From: Lachnospiraceae bacterium
GTDB lineage: Bacteria; Bacillota; Clostridia; Lachnospirales; Lachnospiraceae
NCBI GenBank assembly: GCA_902381685.1
Contig: LR698958.1
Coordinates: 621,672 to 685,671, forward strand
Direction of reading: 5' to 3'
DNA: 64,000 nucleotides
In this document: positions 51,674-59,790 of the stretch, one piece after another
How the letters are laid out: each line of letters starts with the position of its first letter
Position numbering within the stretch: the stretch's first letter is position 1
The notes under the pieces: generated by a model
Told to the model about the DNA's origin: nothing
What the model saw: only the letters and a program-made list of their open reading frames with translations
Database searches by the model: none
Made by a program: the position numbers and the translations under genes

Positions 51674-52630
51674 ATGGCAAAATATATGGAAACTGTCCAA
51701 AATATTGTGGGAGAAGTTAAGAAAGCAGTTATCGGAAAAGATGAATGTATTAAAAAAGTTATGGCGGGGATTCTTGCGGGAGGTCACATTTTGATTGAGG
51801 ATATTCCCGGTGTGGGAAAGACAACATTAGCGCTGGCTTTTGCAAAAAGTATGGGAATGAACTGGCATCGTATACAGTTTACGCCTGATGTACTTCCGGC
51901 GGATATCACAGGGTTTTCCATGTATGACAAATATATGGGAGAATTTCGGTATCAGGAAGGTGCTGTTATGTGTAATCTGCTTTTGGCAGATGAGATTAAC
52001 AGAACATCGCCAAAGACACAGTCCGCATTGCTTGAAGTGATGGAAGAGGGGACGGTTACTGTCGATAAGGTGACAAGAGAAGTTCCGAAACCATTTGTAG
52101 TTATTGCAACGGAAAATCCTATCGGTTCATCGGGAACACAGATGCTTCCGGAATCTCAGTTGGACCGCTTTTATATTTCCATGACGATAGGATATCCGGA
52201 AATCCGCCATGAAATTGAAATTATAAAGGGGAATCAGACGGGCGGACTGCTGGACGGGATAAATCCGGTTATCAGTGCGGAAGTTCTGACTTTCATTCAA
52301 CAGGAAGTAGAAGAAGTTTATGTGCATGATGTTATTTATGAATATATTGCCGAGTTGATAACGATGACAAGAAATCACGCAATGATTGAGGTGGGAATCA
52401 GTCCGAGAGGGACAATAGCGCTTACAAAAATGACTAAGGCTGCGGCTTATTTATCGGGAAGAGAGTACTGCATTCCAAAAGATGTGCAGGAAATGTTCTA
52501 CAGTGTAGCAAGACACCGCATTCAGTTGAACTCCAAAGCAAGAATTAATCATGTAAAAGTGGAGGACATCATGGAAGAAATTTTGAAAAAGGTAGAAGCG
52601 CCTACACCGAAGAAAAAAGTGGAGAAATAG
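51674..52630 (+). CDS. MoxR-family AAA+ ATPase
   Basis: A 318-residue MoxR ATPase. Walker A is GVGKTT (about 46-51), Walker B LLADEINR (about 107-114), with TPDVLPADITG and TENPIGSSGTQMLPESQLDRF typical of the MRP subfamily. MoxR proteins act as chaperones for metal or complex assembly. It is followed by DUF58 and a transglutaminase, a widely conserved trio whose exact role is unknown. The start follows AAGGGGATATAAT. Confidence 0.93.
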   Translation: MAKYMETVQNIVGEVKKAVIGKDECIKKVMAGILAGGHILIEDIPGVGKTTLALAFAKSMGMNWHRIQFTPDVLPADITGFSMYDKYMGEFRYQEGAVMCNLLLADEINRTSPKTQSALLEVMEEGTVTVDKVTREVPKPFVVIATENPIGSSGTQMLPESQLDRFYISMTIGYPEIRHEIEIIKGNQTGGLLDGINPVISAEVLTFIQQEVEEVYVHDVIYEYIAELITMTRNHAMIEVGISPRGTIALTKMTKAAAYLSGREYCIPKDVQEMFYSVARHRIQLNSKARINHVKVEDIMEEILKKVEAPTPKKKVEK

Positions 52631-52631
52631 A

Positions 52632-53705
52632 ATGAAAAAAATAATCTATCTTATAGTGATGGGAACAACCGTCTATTTAAACGTGCTATACGATTGGAAA
52701 GAAGGAGCGATGGTTCTCTCAGTGGAACTGGCATTTCTTTTCTTCTGTCTGCTGGAAGCCTGGTTTGTGCGAAGAAAAGTGAAAACGCGGATAGAGGTGA
52801 AAAAGGAAATAGCGGAGCAGGGGGAAGAAGTTCCGATTTGCGTGTGGATACAAAATAGAAGTAGTTTCCCTGCCGGGGTGAAAGTGACATTATTTATCAA
52901 ATATGCCGGAGAAAATAAAAAAATAAAACAGACATGGAGAGTATATTTGGGAGGAAGAAAAGAAGAAACTTTCTCAAAGGAAACTTTTGCTCAAAAGTGC
53001 GGTAAAATGAAAATGGAGTTGGGAAAAATCACTGTTTCAGACTGGTGGGGAGGAATTTCCTTTCCAAAGAAGGTAAGGGAGCAGGAAAGCATTTTAGTTA
53101 TGCCAAAACCGTGTCCGGTAAATTTAACAGTGAGCCATAAGACGAAATGGTTTCCGATAGAAAGCGACGAGTATGCGACAGATAGAAGTGGTGATGATAA
53201 CACGGAGATATATGAAATAAGAGAGTATAGAAATGGTGACAGACTTCAGAAAGTGCACTGGAAAGTCAGTGCAAAGCAGGACGATTTATATGTGAAAGAA
53301 TATAGTTATCCGTTGGGAGCGGGGGTGCTTATTCTTCTGGAAGGGGGAAAAAGTGAAAATACTCCTTCATTTTTAATGGGAGTTGTCTCCGTTTCCATAG
53401 CAATGCTTGAGAAAAAATGTCCACACTATATTGCGTGGAAAATGAAAGAAGACCCTTTTATACAGAGAAGACTGATTAAAGATGAGGAAAGTTTTTACCA
53501 ATTTCTTACTGAATTTTTGGAGATAGAGACGAATCTTTTGGAAACGGATATGGAAGAGCGTTATCGTTACCAATATCGCAATGCAATCTATTCTTCAATA
53601 ATCATTTTTACAAATGCATTGGAAATGCAAATAAATCATCAGGAGAAAATGAAAGTCGGACCGGAGATAGAAAGGTTTTTTGAAACAACGGAAATAATTG
53701 TTTAA
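52632..53705 (+). CDS. DUF58 domain protein
   Basis: A 357-residue protein with two N-terminal hydrophobic helices (about 3-14 and 24-41). The DUF58 signature, FxxIREYRxGDxxRxIxW, appears as IREYRNGDRLQKVHWKVSAK near residue 197, the start of a von Willebrand A-like domain. It begins 1 base after the moxR stop, so translation is coupled. The function is unknown beyond the MoxR/transglutaminase association. Confidence 0.9.
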   Translation: MKKIIYLIVMGTTVYLNVLYDWKEGAMVLSVELAFLFFCLLEAWFVRRKVKTRIEVKKEIAEQGEEVPICVWIQNRSSFPAGVKVTLFIKYAGENKKIKQTWRVYLGGRKEETFSKETFAQKCGKMKMELGKITVSDWWGGISFPKKVREQESILVMPKPCPVNLTVSHKTKWFPIESDEYATDRSGDDNTEIYEIREYRNGDRLQKVHWKVSAKQDDLYVKEYSYPLGAGVLILLEGGKSENTPSFLMGVVSVSIAMLEKKCPHYIAWKMKEDPFIQRRLIKDEESFYQFLTEFLEIETNLLETDMEERYRYQYRNAIYSSIIIFTNALEMQINHQEKMKVGPEIERFFETTEIIV

Positions 53706-53717
53706 TAGGGGAAAGAC

Positions 53718-55829
53718 ATGAAGAAAACAAAAATATGGGAAGAAATAATACAGATAGTTTATATAATCATTGCACAATTGGGACTGTTATTTTCTTTTAC
53801 GGAAACATTTGATATTTCTTATCAGGAAAGAAGTGTATATATCGCTGTAACTGTGCTTGCTGTTCTCATGTTTATAGTGCTGAAAAAAGCGAGACATGGT
53901 CTGTTGTTGCTCGGCGGAGGAATTGTTTTGGCAGAGGGAGCCTTCCTTTTGTGGAAGAGAGGCACAGTTTTTAAAGAGATAAAATGTATTGTGGAAATTG
54001 TGAGAACACATATGGAAAATTATGTGAAAACAGGGAAGATTGAGCATCTGTATGAGAACTCCAAATTCACATTGGGAATATTGTTTTTTCTGATTTTGAC
54101 GACTGGTGTGCTTGCCTGTATTATAGTGAAAATGAAAAGGGCATTTGGAATAATGACAGTCAGTTTGATTACTTTTTGCATACCGTTTATGGCAGGGGAA
54201 GAGCCGGGAATAAAGACGCTTATATGTGTCGGTGTTACGATAATAACGGCGGGGTTTGCCGGCGGGAAAGGAATTACAGGAAAAGACAAAATAATAGTCA
54301 GACGACTGGGAATAGCGGTGGGAATTTTATCCGTCATTGTCGGAGGACTTCTTTTTGAACCTTCCATTGAGAAAGAGTTAGGGCACACGAAGAAGTATAA
54401 AGAAGATATACTCAGTTTTTTAAACAGAAAGAAGTCCGATATATTTCCGGGCGATAGAGGTGTAGGAGGAATAAATGGCGGAAAACTGGGAAGAGTTGGT
54501 AAACTGGAACAGGACAATACAGCGGATTTGAAAGTGACCGTAGGAAAGAAACCGACACAAAGAATGTATTTACAGGGATTTATCGGGGAAAACTATACGG
54601 GGCACGAATGGGAAGAAATAGAGGGGTATGTAGAGACCGGAAGAACATATTCTCTGATATCTTACTTGGGAATATTTGATTATGCAATGGATACAATAGA
54701 GATTGAATATATTGATGTGAACAAAAAGTATGATTATCAGCCATATGGAAGTTCATTTTATTCGAGTTATAATAAGATGATCGGCAACAAACGGACGATG
54801 AACTATTATACATATGAACTTTTAAAAACTTTTCCTGCTTTGGAGGAATGGAATAAACTGAAAGACGTATATGGAGAGAATTTGGAATCAAAATATACGA
54901 CAGTTGAAAGGGAAGTTATAGATAACTTTTCGGGGCAGGTGGAAAGTTTTATACATGGAACGGATATAGATACAGTTGCCCGGGAGATAGCAACACTTTT
55001 AGATAACAGGACAGATTATTCGCTGAATCCCGGTAAAACTCCTGTCGACAGAGATTTTGCGGAATATTTCTATTTTGAGAATCGAAAAGGATATTGTACC
55101 CACTATGCGACAACGGCAGCGCTACTGTTCCGATTAAAAGGAATTCCGGCGAGATATGTTGAGGGATATGCCATTGAACCGGACGAGTTTAAAAAACAGA
55201 AAGATGGAAGATATACAGCGGTAGCGACCGGAAGAAATGCTCATGCGTGGGCGGAAGTGTTTTATCCGGAAGGAAGCTGGCTTCCTGTAGAAACAACGCC
55301 CGGATATACGAAAAATGAAACACCGATGGAAGAAGAAAACATAGATCGGGAAACGAACGGACCGACTTCTCAGAAGAATGAACAGCAGAAAGAAGAAAAT
55401 TTGGAAAAGCAAAAGAAGGAGAAAAAGGAAGAGTCGAAAGAAGAAAAGAAAAAGGAACAGACAAATATGTTTCCGATTGTTATAAGTGCCGTTGGCGGAG
55501 TGCTGATTGCGGCAGGGATAAGTTCGGTTTTCCTTCTTAAAAGGAAGAAAAAAAAGAGAAGAAGAGTGACAGGATTTAACGAAGAGATTCAGGAACTGTT
55601 CCATCAGATTTACCGAAAACTTTTGCGAAAGAAAAAAATAACCGGAAATGAGGAATTGAATCAGGAGTTTGTGGAGAAAATATGTACTGCTTATCCATCG
55701 ATTTCCACTGAAATGGGAGAACAGATGTTGGATATTGTATACCGCGCAAACTACGGAAAAGACAGTCTGCCAAAAGAAGATTGCATGCTCTTAAAAAGGA
55801 TATTATTACTACTTGAAAAAGAGAAATAG
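53718..55829 (+). CDS. Transglutaminase-like membrane protein (TgpA-type)
   Basis: A 703-residue protein. Six or so N-terminal membrane helices (about 12-220) precede an extracytoplasmic part. The transglutaminase core has GYCTHYATTAALLFRLKGIP (catalytic Cys near 457), NAHAWAEVFYPE (His near 506) and the Asp/Glu-type VETTPGY near 522. An acidic, Lys/Glu-rich linker and another helix (about 588-610) lead to a cytosolic DUF4129-like tail. Third gene of the moxR operon. It may cleave or crosslink wall peptides, but substrate is unproven. Confidence 0.9.
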   Translation: MKKTKIWEEIIQIVYIIIAQLGLLFSFTETFDISYQERSVYIAVTVLAVLMFIVLKKARHGLLLLGGGIVLAEGAFLLWKRGTVFKEIKCIVEIVRTHMENYVKTGKIEHLYENSKFTLGILFFLILTTGVLACIIVKMKRAFGIMTVSLITFCIPFMAGEEPGIKTLICVGVTIITAGFAGGKGITGKDKIIVRRLGIAVGILSVIVGGLLFEPSIEKELGHTKKYKEDILSFLNRKKSDIFPGDRGVGGINGGKLGRVGKLEQDNTADLKVTVGKKPTQRMYLQGFIGENYTGHEWEEIEGYVETGRTYSLISYLGIFDYAMDTIEIEYIDVNKKYDYQPYGSSFYSSYNKMIGNKRTMNYYTYELLKTFPALEEWNKLKDVYGENLESKYTTVEREVIDNFSGQVESFIHGTDIDTVAREIATLLDNRTDYSLNPGKTPVDRDFAEYFYFENRKGYCTHYATTAALLFRLKGIPARYVEGYAIEPDEFKKQKDGRYTAVATGRNAHAWAEVFYPEGSWLPVETTPGYTKNETPMEEENIDRETNGPTSQKNEQQKEENLEKQKKEKKEESKEEKKKEQTNMFPIVISAVGGVLIAAGISSVFLLKRKKKKRRRVTGFNEEIQELFHQIYRKLLRKKKITGNEELNQEFVEKICTAYPSISTEMGEQMLDIVYRANYGKDSLPKEDCMLLKRILLLLEKEK

Positions 55830-55841
55830 ATGATTTATAAT
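55813..55841 (+). promoter_or_regulatory. Promoter of the 6S-like RNA
   Basis: TTGAAA (55813-55818) and TATAAT (55836-55841) with a 17-base spacer, overlapping the end of the transglutaminase gene. Transcription should begin near 55848. Confidence 0.65.
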
Positions 55842-55847
55842 GTATTT

Positions 55848-56072
55848 ACAGACCTGAAATGTTCGATAACTTCTGTTATTTTGAACCTACAATACTTTAA
55901 ACGGGATTCCTATATCTCTGTAATATGTCAGGCCTCCATTCTTGCAGTGGAAGACAGAAAAGCAGATGCGGTCGCCCACCTAGCGGACTGCTAGGAGTCA
56001 AAATACAGAACCCGGCATTTTGGGGATAACAAAAGATGAAGGCAGTTGCAGTAATGCAACTGCTTATTTTTT
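55848..56072 (+). ncRNA. ssrS: Probable 6S RNA (SsrS)
   Basis: About 225 non-coding bases between a promoter and a terminator. The 5' part TTGAACCTACAATACTTTAA, then AACGGGATTCCTATAT and GTCAGGCCTCC are phrases seen in clostridial 6S RNAs. The 3' part GGGGATAACAAAAG can pair with the 5' TTCTGTTATTTT to close a long hairpin with a central bulge, the 6S shape that mimics an open promoter and binds sigma-A RNA polymerase. The call is from memory of the family and folding by eye. Confidence 0.6.
56037..56070 (+). terminator. Terminator of the 6S-like RNA
   Basis: GGCAGTTGCA pairs with TGCAACTGC around GTAA, followed by TTATTTTTT. Confidence 0.85.
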
Positions 56073-56140
56073 GCAGATAAAATAAGAATGAAGCAGAAAA
56101 AGGAAACATACATATAGAGAAAAAGGACAAGAGGTAGAAC

Positions 56141-57454
56141 GTGAAGAAATGGTGTAAAAGCAATGTGGTATATTATGGGCTGGGACTTTGTATGTGTGTA
56201 TGTTTAAGTGTAGGGCTGTTGAGTCTTCTTGTGGATAAAGAAATAAAGGAAAGGAAGCGTCCGTATCCGATAAAATCGGTGCAGGAGGAAGAAAATGAGA
56301 GTGGAAAGGAAAAAGCTATTCGCGTAGTCATCAAAACGAACGGATTTAAAGAGGTGGAACATAAAGAGGTGGTTGTCAGGGCGAAATCGGGAATGTGTAT
56401 CCGTTCTGATGCTCAGACGAGAGAATGTAAACCAAATGAGGAAATAAAAATTTTACCCGACGATAAAATGTTTCAAAAAGGTGCAATACAGATTTTACCT
56501 AAGGAGGGTGGGGATAAGATAAATATTGTTTCCTTAAAACGGGGGTACGGTGCGCCTGAATATAGAGGAAAGTTGGAACTGCATTCTACGGAAAAGGGTA
56601 TTGCAATAGTAAATGAACTTCCGCTGGAAGAATACTTATATGCTGTCGTGCCAAGTGAGATGCCTGCCTCCTATTCTCTTGAAGCGCTGAAAGTGCAGGC
56701 GGTCTGTGCAAGAAGTTATGCGGAAAAACAGACAAAAGGATTTGCGTATCCACAATATCAAGCGCATGTTGATGACAGTACGGAATATCAGGTGTATGGA
56801 AATTCCAGAGAGCAGGAAAGCACAATTCGCGCAGTGAATGAGACGAAAGGGGAAAAGGTATGGTATAACGGTGAGGTTGCCACAACATATTACTTCTCCA
56901 CATCTTGTGGGAAAACGACAACTTCGGAAGCGTGGGGCAGTCAGAGAACAAAGCAGAATGCATATCTTTGTTCGATTGATGTGGCGGAAAACGGAAAGGC
57001 GTACGAAAAGGATTTGCCGTGGTATCGCTGGTCGGCAAAAATACCGGAAAAAGTTTTGGAAAATCTGATTGAGAAAAACACAAAAACAGATATAGGAAAG
57101 TTATGTAATGTACAGGTGACAAAGAGAGGAGAGGGAAACGTTGCGCTTCAACTTGTTGCCACGGGGGACAAGAAAAAAGTTACTGTGGACACGGAAAATA
57201 AAATTAGAAGAGCGTTAGGCGGTGACGGATATTTATTGGAGCGTCAGGACGGAAAAAAGGTGAAAAGTATGGAACTTTTACCAAGCGCTTTCTTTGAGAT
57301 AAAAAAACAGGGGAAGGAATATGTTCTTACGGGTGGAGGATATGGACACGGCATCGGAATGAGTCAGACCGGAGCGAATGAAATGGCAAAGAGGGGGAAA
57401 AACTATAAAGAAATTTTAAGTATATTTTATAAGAATATAGAAGTGAGAAAATAG
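56141..57454 (+). CDS. SpoIID/LytB-domain protein
   Basis: A 437-residue membrane-anchored protein. One N-terminal helix (about 8-28) leads to an external domain with the SpoIID pattern: LPLEEYLYAVVPSEMPASYS, then LKVQAVCARSYAEKQ (about 185-199), TYYFSTSCGKTTTSEAWG and the C-terminal GGGYGHGIGMSQTGANEMAK. SpoIID is a lytic transglycosylase of engulfment; LytB-type homologues enhance amidases outside sporulation. Which applies cannot be decided. The GTG at 56141 follows GACAAGAGGTAGAAC. Confidence 0.88.
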   Translation: MKKWCKSNVVYYGLGLCMCVCLSVGLLSLLVDKEIKERKRPYPIKSVQEEENESGKEKAIRVVIKTNGFKEVEHKEVVVRAKSGMCIRSDAQTRECKPNEEIKILPDDKMFQKGAIQILPKEGGDKINIVSLKRGYGAPEYRGKLELHSTEKGIAIVNELPLEEYLYAVVPSEMPASYSLEALKVQAVCARSYAEKQTKGFAYPQYQAHVDDSTEYQVYGNSREQESTIRAVNETKGEKVWYNGEVATTYYFSTSCGKTTTSEAWGSQRTKQNAYLCSIDVAENGKAYEKDLPWYRWSAKIPEKVLENLIEKNTKTDIGKLCNVQVTKRGEGNVALQLVATGDKKKVTVDTENKIRRALGGDGYLLERQDGKKVKSMELLPSAFFEIKKQGKEYVLTGGGYGHGIGMSQTGANEMAKRGKNYKEILSIFYKNIEVRK

Positions 57455-57470
57455 ATTTCCACAGAGAAAC

Positions 57471-57499
57471 TTGAAGAAAAAATAAAATCGTGTTATGAT
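57471..57499 (+). promoter_or_regulatory. Promoter of the YihY-family gene
   Basis: TTGAAG (57471-57476) and TATGAT (57494-57499) with a 17-base spacer. A GGCATAAGTTGTGCC hairpin lies in the short leader. Confidence 0.5.
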
Positions 57500-57569
57500 T
57501 CCATAATAGCCGAAGTTGGCATAAGTTGTGCCGATTTTGATTTTTATGAAAGAGAGCGGGGAGTGGCCG

Positions 57570-58385
57570 GTGAAAAAATGGTTGAAAAAAATAAATCAGT
57601 TATTGGCAGCAGATGCGAATGACCATACAAGTGCATACGCTGCAATGTCAGCGTTCTTTTTCGTGCTTTCTTTAATTCCGATTATTTTACTGCTGCTTAC
57701 TCTCGTACAATATACTTCGCTGACAAAAGTGGACGTTATGTCGGCAGTTGCGCAGGTTGTTCCGGACTCCATTACGCCTACCATTTTGGCGATTGTCAAT
57801 CAGGTATATAATCAGTCGGCAGCAGTCATTCCGATTACCATTCTTGTGGCGCTCTGGTCAGCGGGGAGAGGAGTTTTGGCAGTTACTTCAGGGCTGAACT
57901 GGATTTATGACAGTCGCGAAACGAGAAATTATTTTTATTTGCGTATAAGAGCCACGTTTTATACGGTACTGTTTATTGTTGTCATTGTGCTGACGCTTGT
58001 TGTGCTGGGATTTGGTAACAGTATCAGTTTGTTCGTGGAAGCGCATATCCCGTTGGCTTCGCACATTACAAAATTTATGATTGAAATCAGAACGATAGCC
58101 GCATTTTTTGCGCTGCTGGTCTTTTCGCTTTGCATTTATAAATTCCTGCCAAACAGAAGGGATAAATTTCTGTCACAACTTCCCGGTTCATTATTTACGT
58201 CGGTTGGCTGGCTCCTTACATCTTTCTTTGTATCAAAATACATGGAAATTTTCAAAGGATTTGAAGATATGTATGGAAGTCTGACAACAATTGTCCTAAT
58301 TATGTTGTGGTTATATTTTTCAATGTATATTATGCTTCTTGGCGGAAAAGTGAATGTGTATTTTCAGGGAAAAGGGGATAAATAA
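57570..58385 (+). CDS. YihY/BrkB-family membrane protein
   Basis: A 271-residue protein with six membrane helices of the YihY (UPF0761) family. NDHTSAYAAMSAFFFVLSLI and ILVALWSAGRGVLAVTSGLN are the family motifs, and LPGSLFTSVGWLLTSFFVSK lies near the end. The name ribonuclease BN is historical; the role is unknown. GTG at 57570 follows GGGGAGTGG; ATG at 57546 would add eight residues. It lies just upstream of the pheST leader. Confidence 0.86.
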   Translation: MKKWLKKINQLLAADANDHTSAYAAMSAFFFVLSLIPIILLLLTLVQYTSLTKVDVMSAVAQVVPDSITPTILAIVNQVYNQSAAVIPITILVALWSAGRGVLAVTSGLNWIYDSRETRNYFYLRIRATFYTVLFIVVIVLTLVVLGFGNSISLFVEAHIPLASHITKFMIEIRTIAAFFALLVFSLCIYKFLPNRRDKFLSQLPGSLFTSVGWLLTSFFVSKYMEIFKGFEDMYGSLTTIVLIMLWLYFSMYIMLLGGKVNVYFQGKGDK

Positions 58386-58390
58386 ATATC

Positions 58391-58681
58391 TTGACATTGT
58401 GCTTTTGTATGATAGAATAATGGTTAGACTTATATAAATAAAGAAAAGGTAATGAATGTGTTAGTAGAGAACCGTTTTCTAGCAGAGAGAGGAAATCATT
58501 GGCTGGAAGTTTCCTTAAGTTCAGACGGTAATTGAATTTCCCACAGGAACCGCAGTTTTGAAGAAGATATTTGTGTAGAAACTGACGTATTTGCACGTTA
58601 CGCAAACCGAGAGCCTGTCTATGACAGGAATTAGGGTGGTACCGCGATTAACCTCGTCCCTTTTGGGACGGGGATTTTTTT
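58391..58681 (+). promoter_or_regulatory. Promoter and T-box riboswitch (tRNA-Phe) of pheST
   Basis: TTGACA (58391-58396) and TAGAAT (58413-58418) precede the leader. Stem I features AGAGAGAGGAAATC appear, and a GAAUUUC string at 58534-58540 offers a UUC (Phe) specifier. The T-box core GGGTGGTACCGCG is at 58634-58646. The terminator CCTCGTCCC/GGGACGGGG with a T7 run is at 58651-58681. Uncharged tRNA-Phe should stabilise the antiterminator and switch pheST on. Confidence 0.92.
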
Positions 58682-58733
58682 ATGTATAGGAAATTCCTAC
58701 GAAATTAAAGTGTCTATGAAAGGAGATAAAATA

Positions 58734-59753
58734 ATGAAAGAAAAATTACAGAGCATTCAGAAAGAAGCCCTTCAGCAAATTCAGGCTTCTGAAGTGCCGG
58801 AAAAATTAAACGAGGTAAGAGTAAAATTTTTAGGGAAAAAGGGTGAATTGACAGCAATCTTAAAAGGAATGAAAGATGTTGCAGTGGAAGACAGAGCCAA
58901 AGTAGGTCAGTTGGTCAATGAAACGAGAGCGGCAATCGAGTCTCTTTTGGAAGAGAGAAAAGCGAAAATGGAAAAAGAAATTCTGGAGAGAAAATTAAGA
59001 GAAGAAGTCATTGACGTTACTCTCCCGGCAAAGAAAAATACAGTTGGACACCGCCACCCGAACACAATTGCACTGGAAGAGGTGGAAAGAATTTTCGTTG
59101 GTATGGGATATGAAGTTGTGGAAGGACCGGAAGTGGAATACGACGAATACAACTTTGAGAAGTTAAATATTCCGGCAGATCACCCGGCAAAAGATGAGCA
59201 GGATACTTTCTATATCAATAAGGACATTGTGCTTCGTACACAGACTTCCCCGGTACAGGCCCGTGTGATGGAACAGGGGAAATTACCTATCCGTATGATT
59301 GCGCCGGGAAGAGTATTCCGTTCAGACGAAGTGGACGCAACGCATTCGCCGTCATTCCATCAGATTGAAGGGCTTGTGATTGACAAAAACATCTCTTTTG
59401 CTGACTTAAAAGGAACTTTGGAAGTGTTTGCAAAAGAATTATTCGGACCAGAGACGAAGACAAAATTCAGACCACATCACTTCCCATTTACGGAACCGAG
59501 TGCGGAAGTGGACGTTACATGTTTCAAATGTGGCGGAAAAGGCTGCCGTTTCTGTAAAGGTTCAGGCTGGATTGAAATTTTGGGCTGTGGTATGGTACAC
59601 CCTCATGTATTGGAAATGTGCGGAATTGATCCGGAAGAATATAACGGATTTGCGTTTGGCGTAGGTTTGGAACGTATTGCTTTATTGAAATATGAGATAG
59701 ACGATATGAGATTATTATACGAAAACGATATTCGATTTTTGAAACAATTTTAG
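58734..59753 (+). CDS. pheS: Phenylalanyl-tRNA synthetase alpha subunit
   Basis: A 339-residue class II synthetase subunit. An N-terminal coiled coil (about 1-85) contacts tRNA. Motif 1 begins near [20 protein letters not shown], motif 2 is [20 protein letters not shown] (about 199-218), and motif 3 is [13 protein letters not shown] (about 311-323). A CxxCGGKGC-type Cys cluster is present, as in many Firmicutes. ATG at 58734 follows AAAGGAGAT. pheT follows 37 bases later. Confidence 0.96.
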   Translation: MKEKLQSIQKEALQQIQASEVPEKLNEVRVKFLGKKGELTAILKGMKDVAVEDRAKVGQLVNETRAAIESLLEERKAKMEKEILERKLREEVIDVTLPAKKNTVGHRHPNTIALEEVERIFVGMGYEVVEGPEVEYDEYNFEKLNIPADHPAKDEQDTFYINKDIVLRTQTSPVQARVMEQGKLPIRMIAPGRVFRSDEVDATHSPSFHQIEGLVIDKNISFADLKGTLEVFAKELFGPETKTKFRPHHFPFTEPSAEVDVTCFKCGGKGCRFCKGSGWIEILGCGMVHPHVLEMCGIDPEEYNGFAFGVGLERIALLKYEIDDMRLLYENDIRFLKQF

Positions 59754-59790
59754 GGTATGTCTCCAATTAAAGAAAGGAAGTAGAAAGAAG

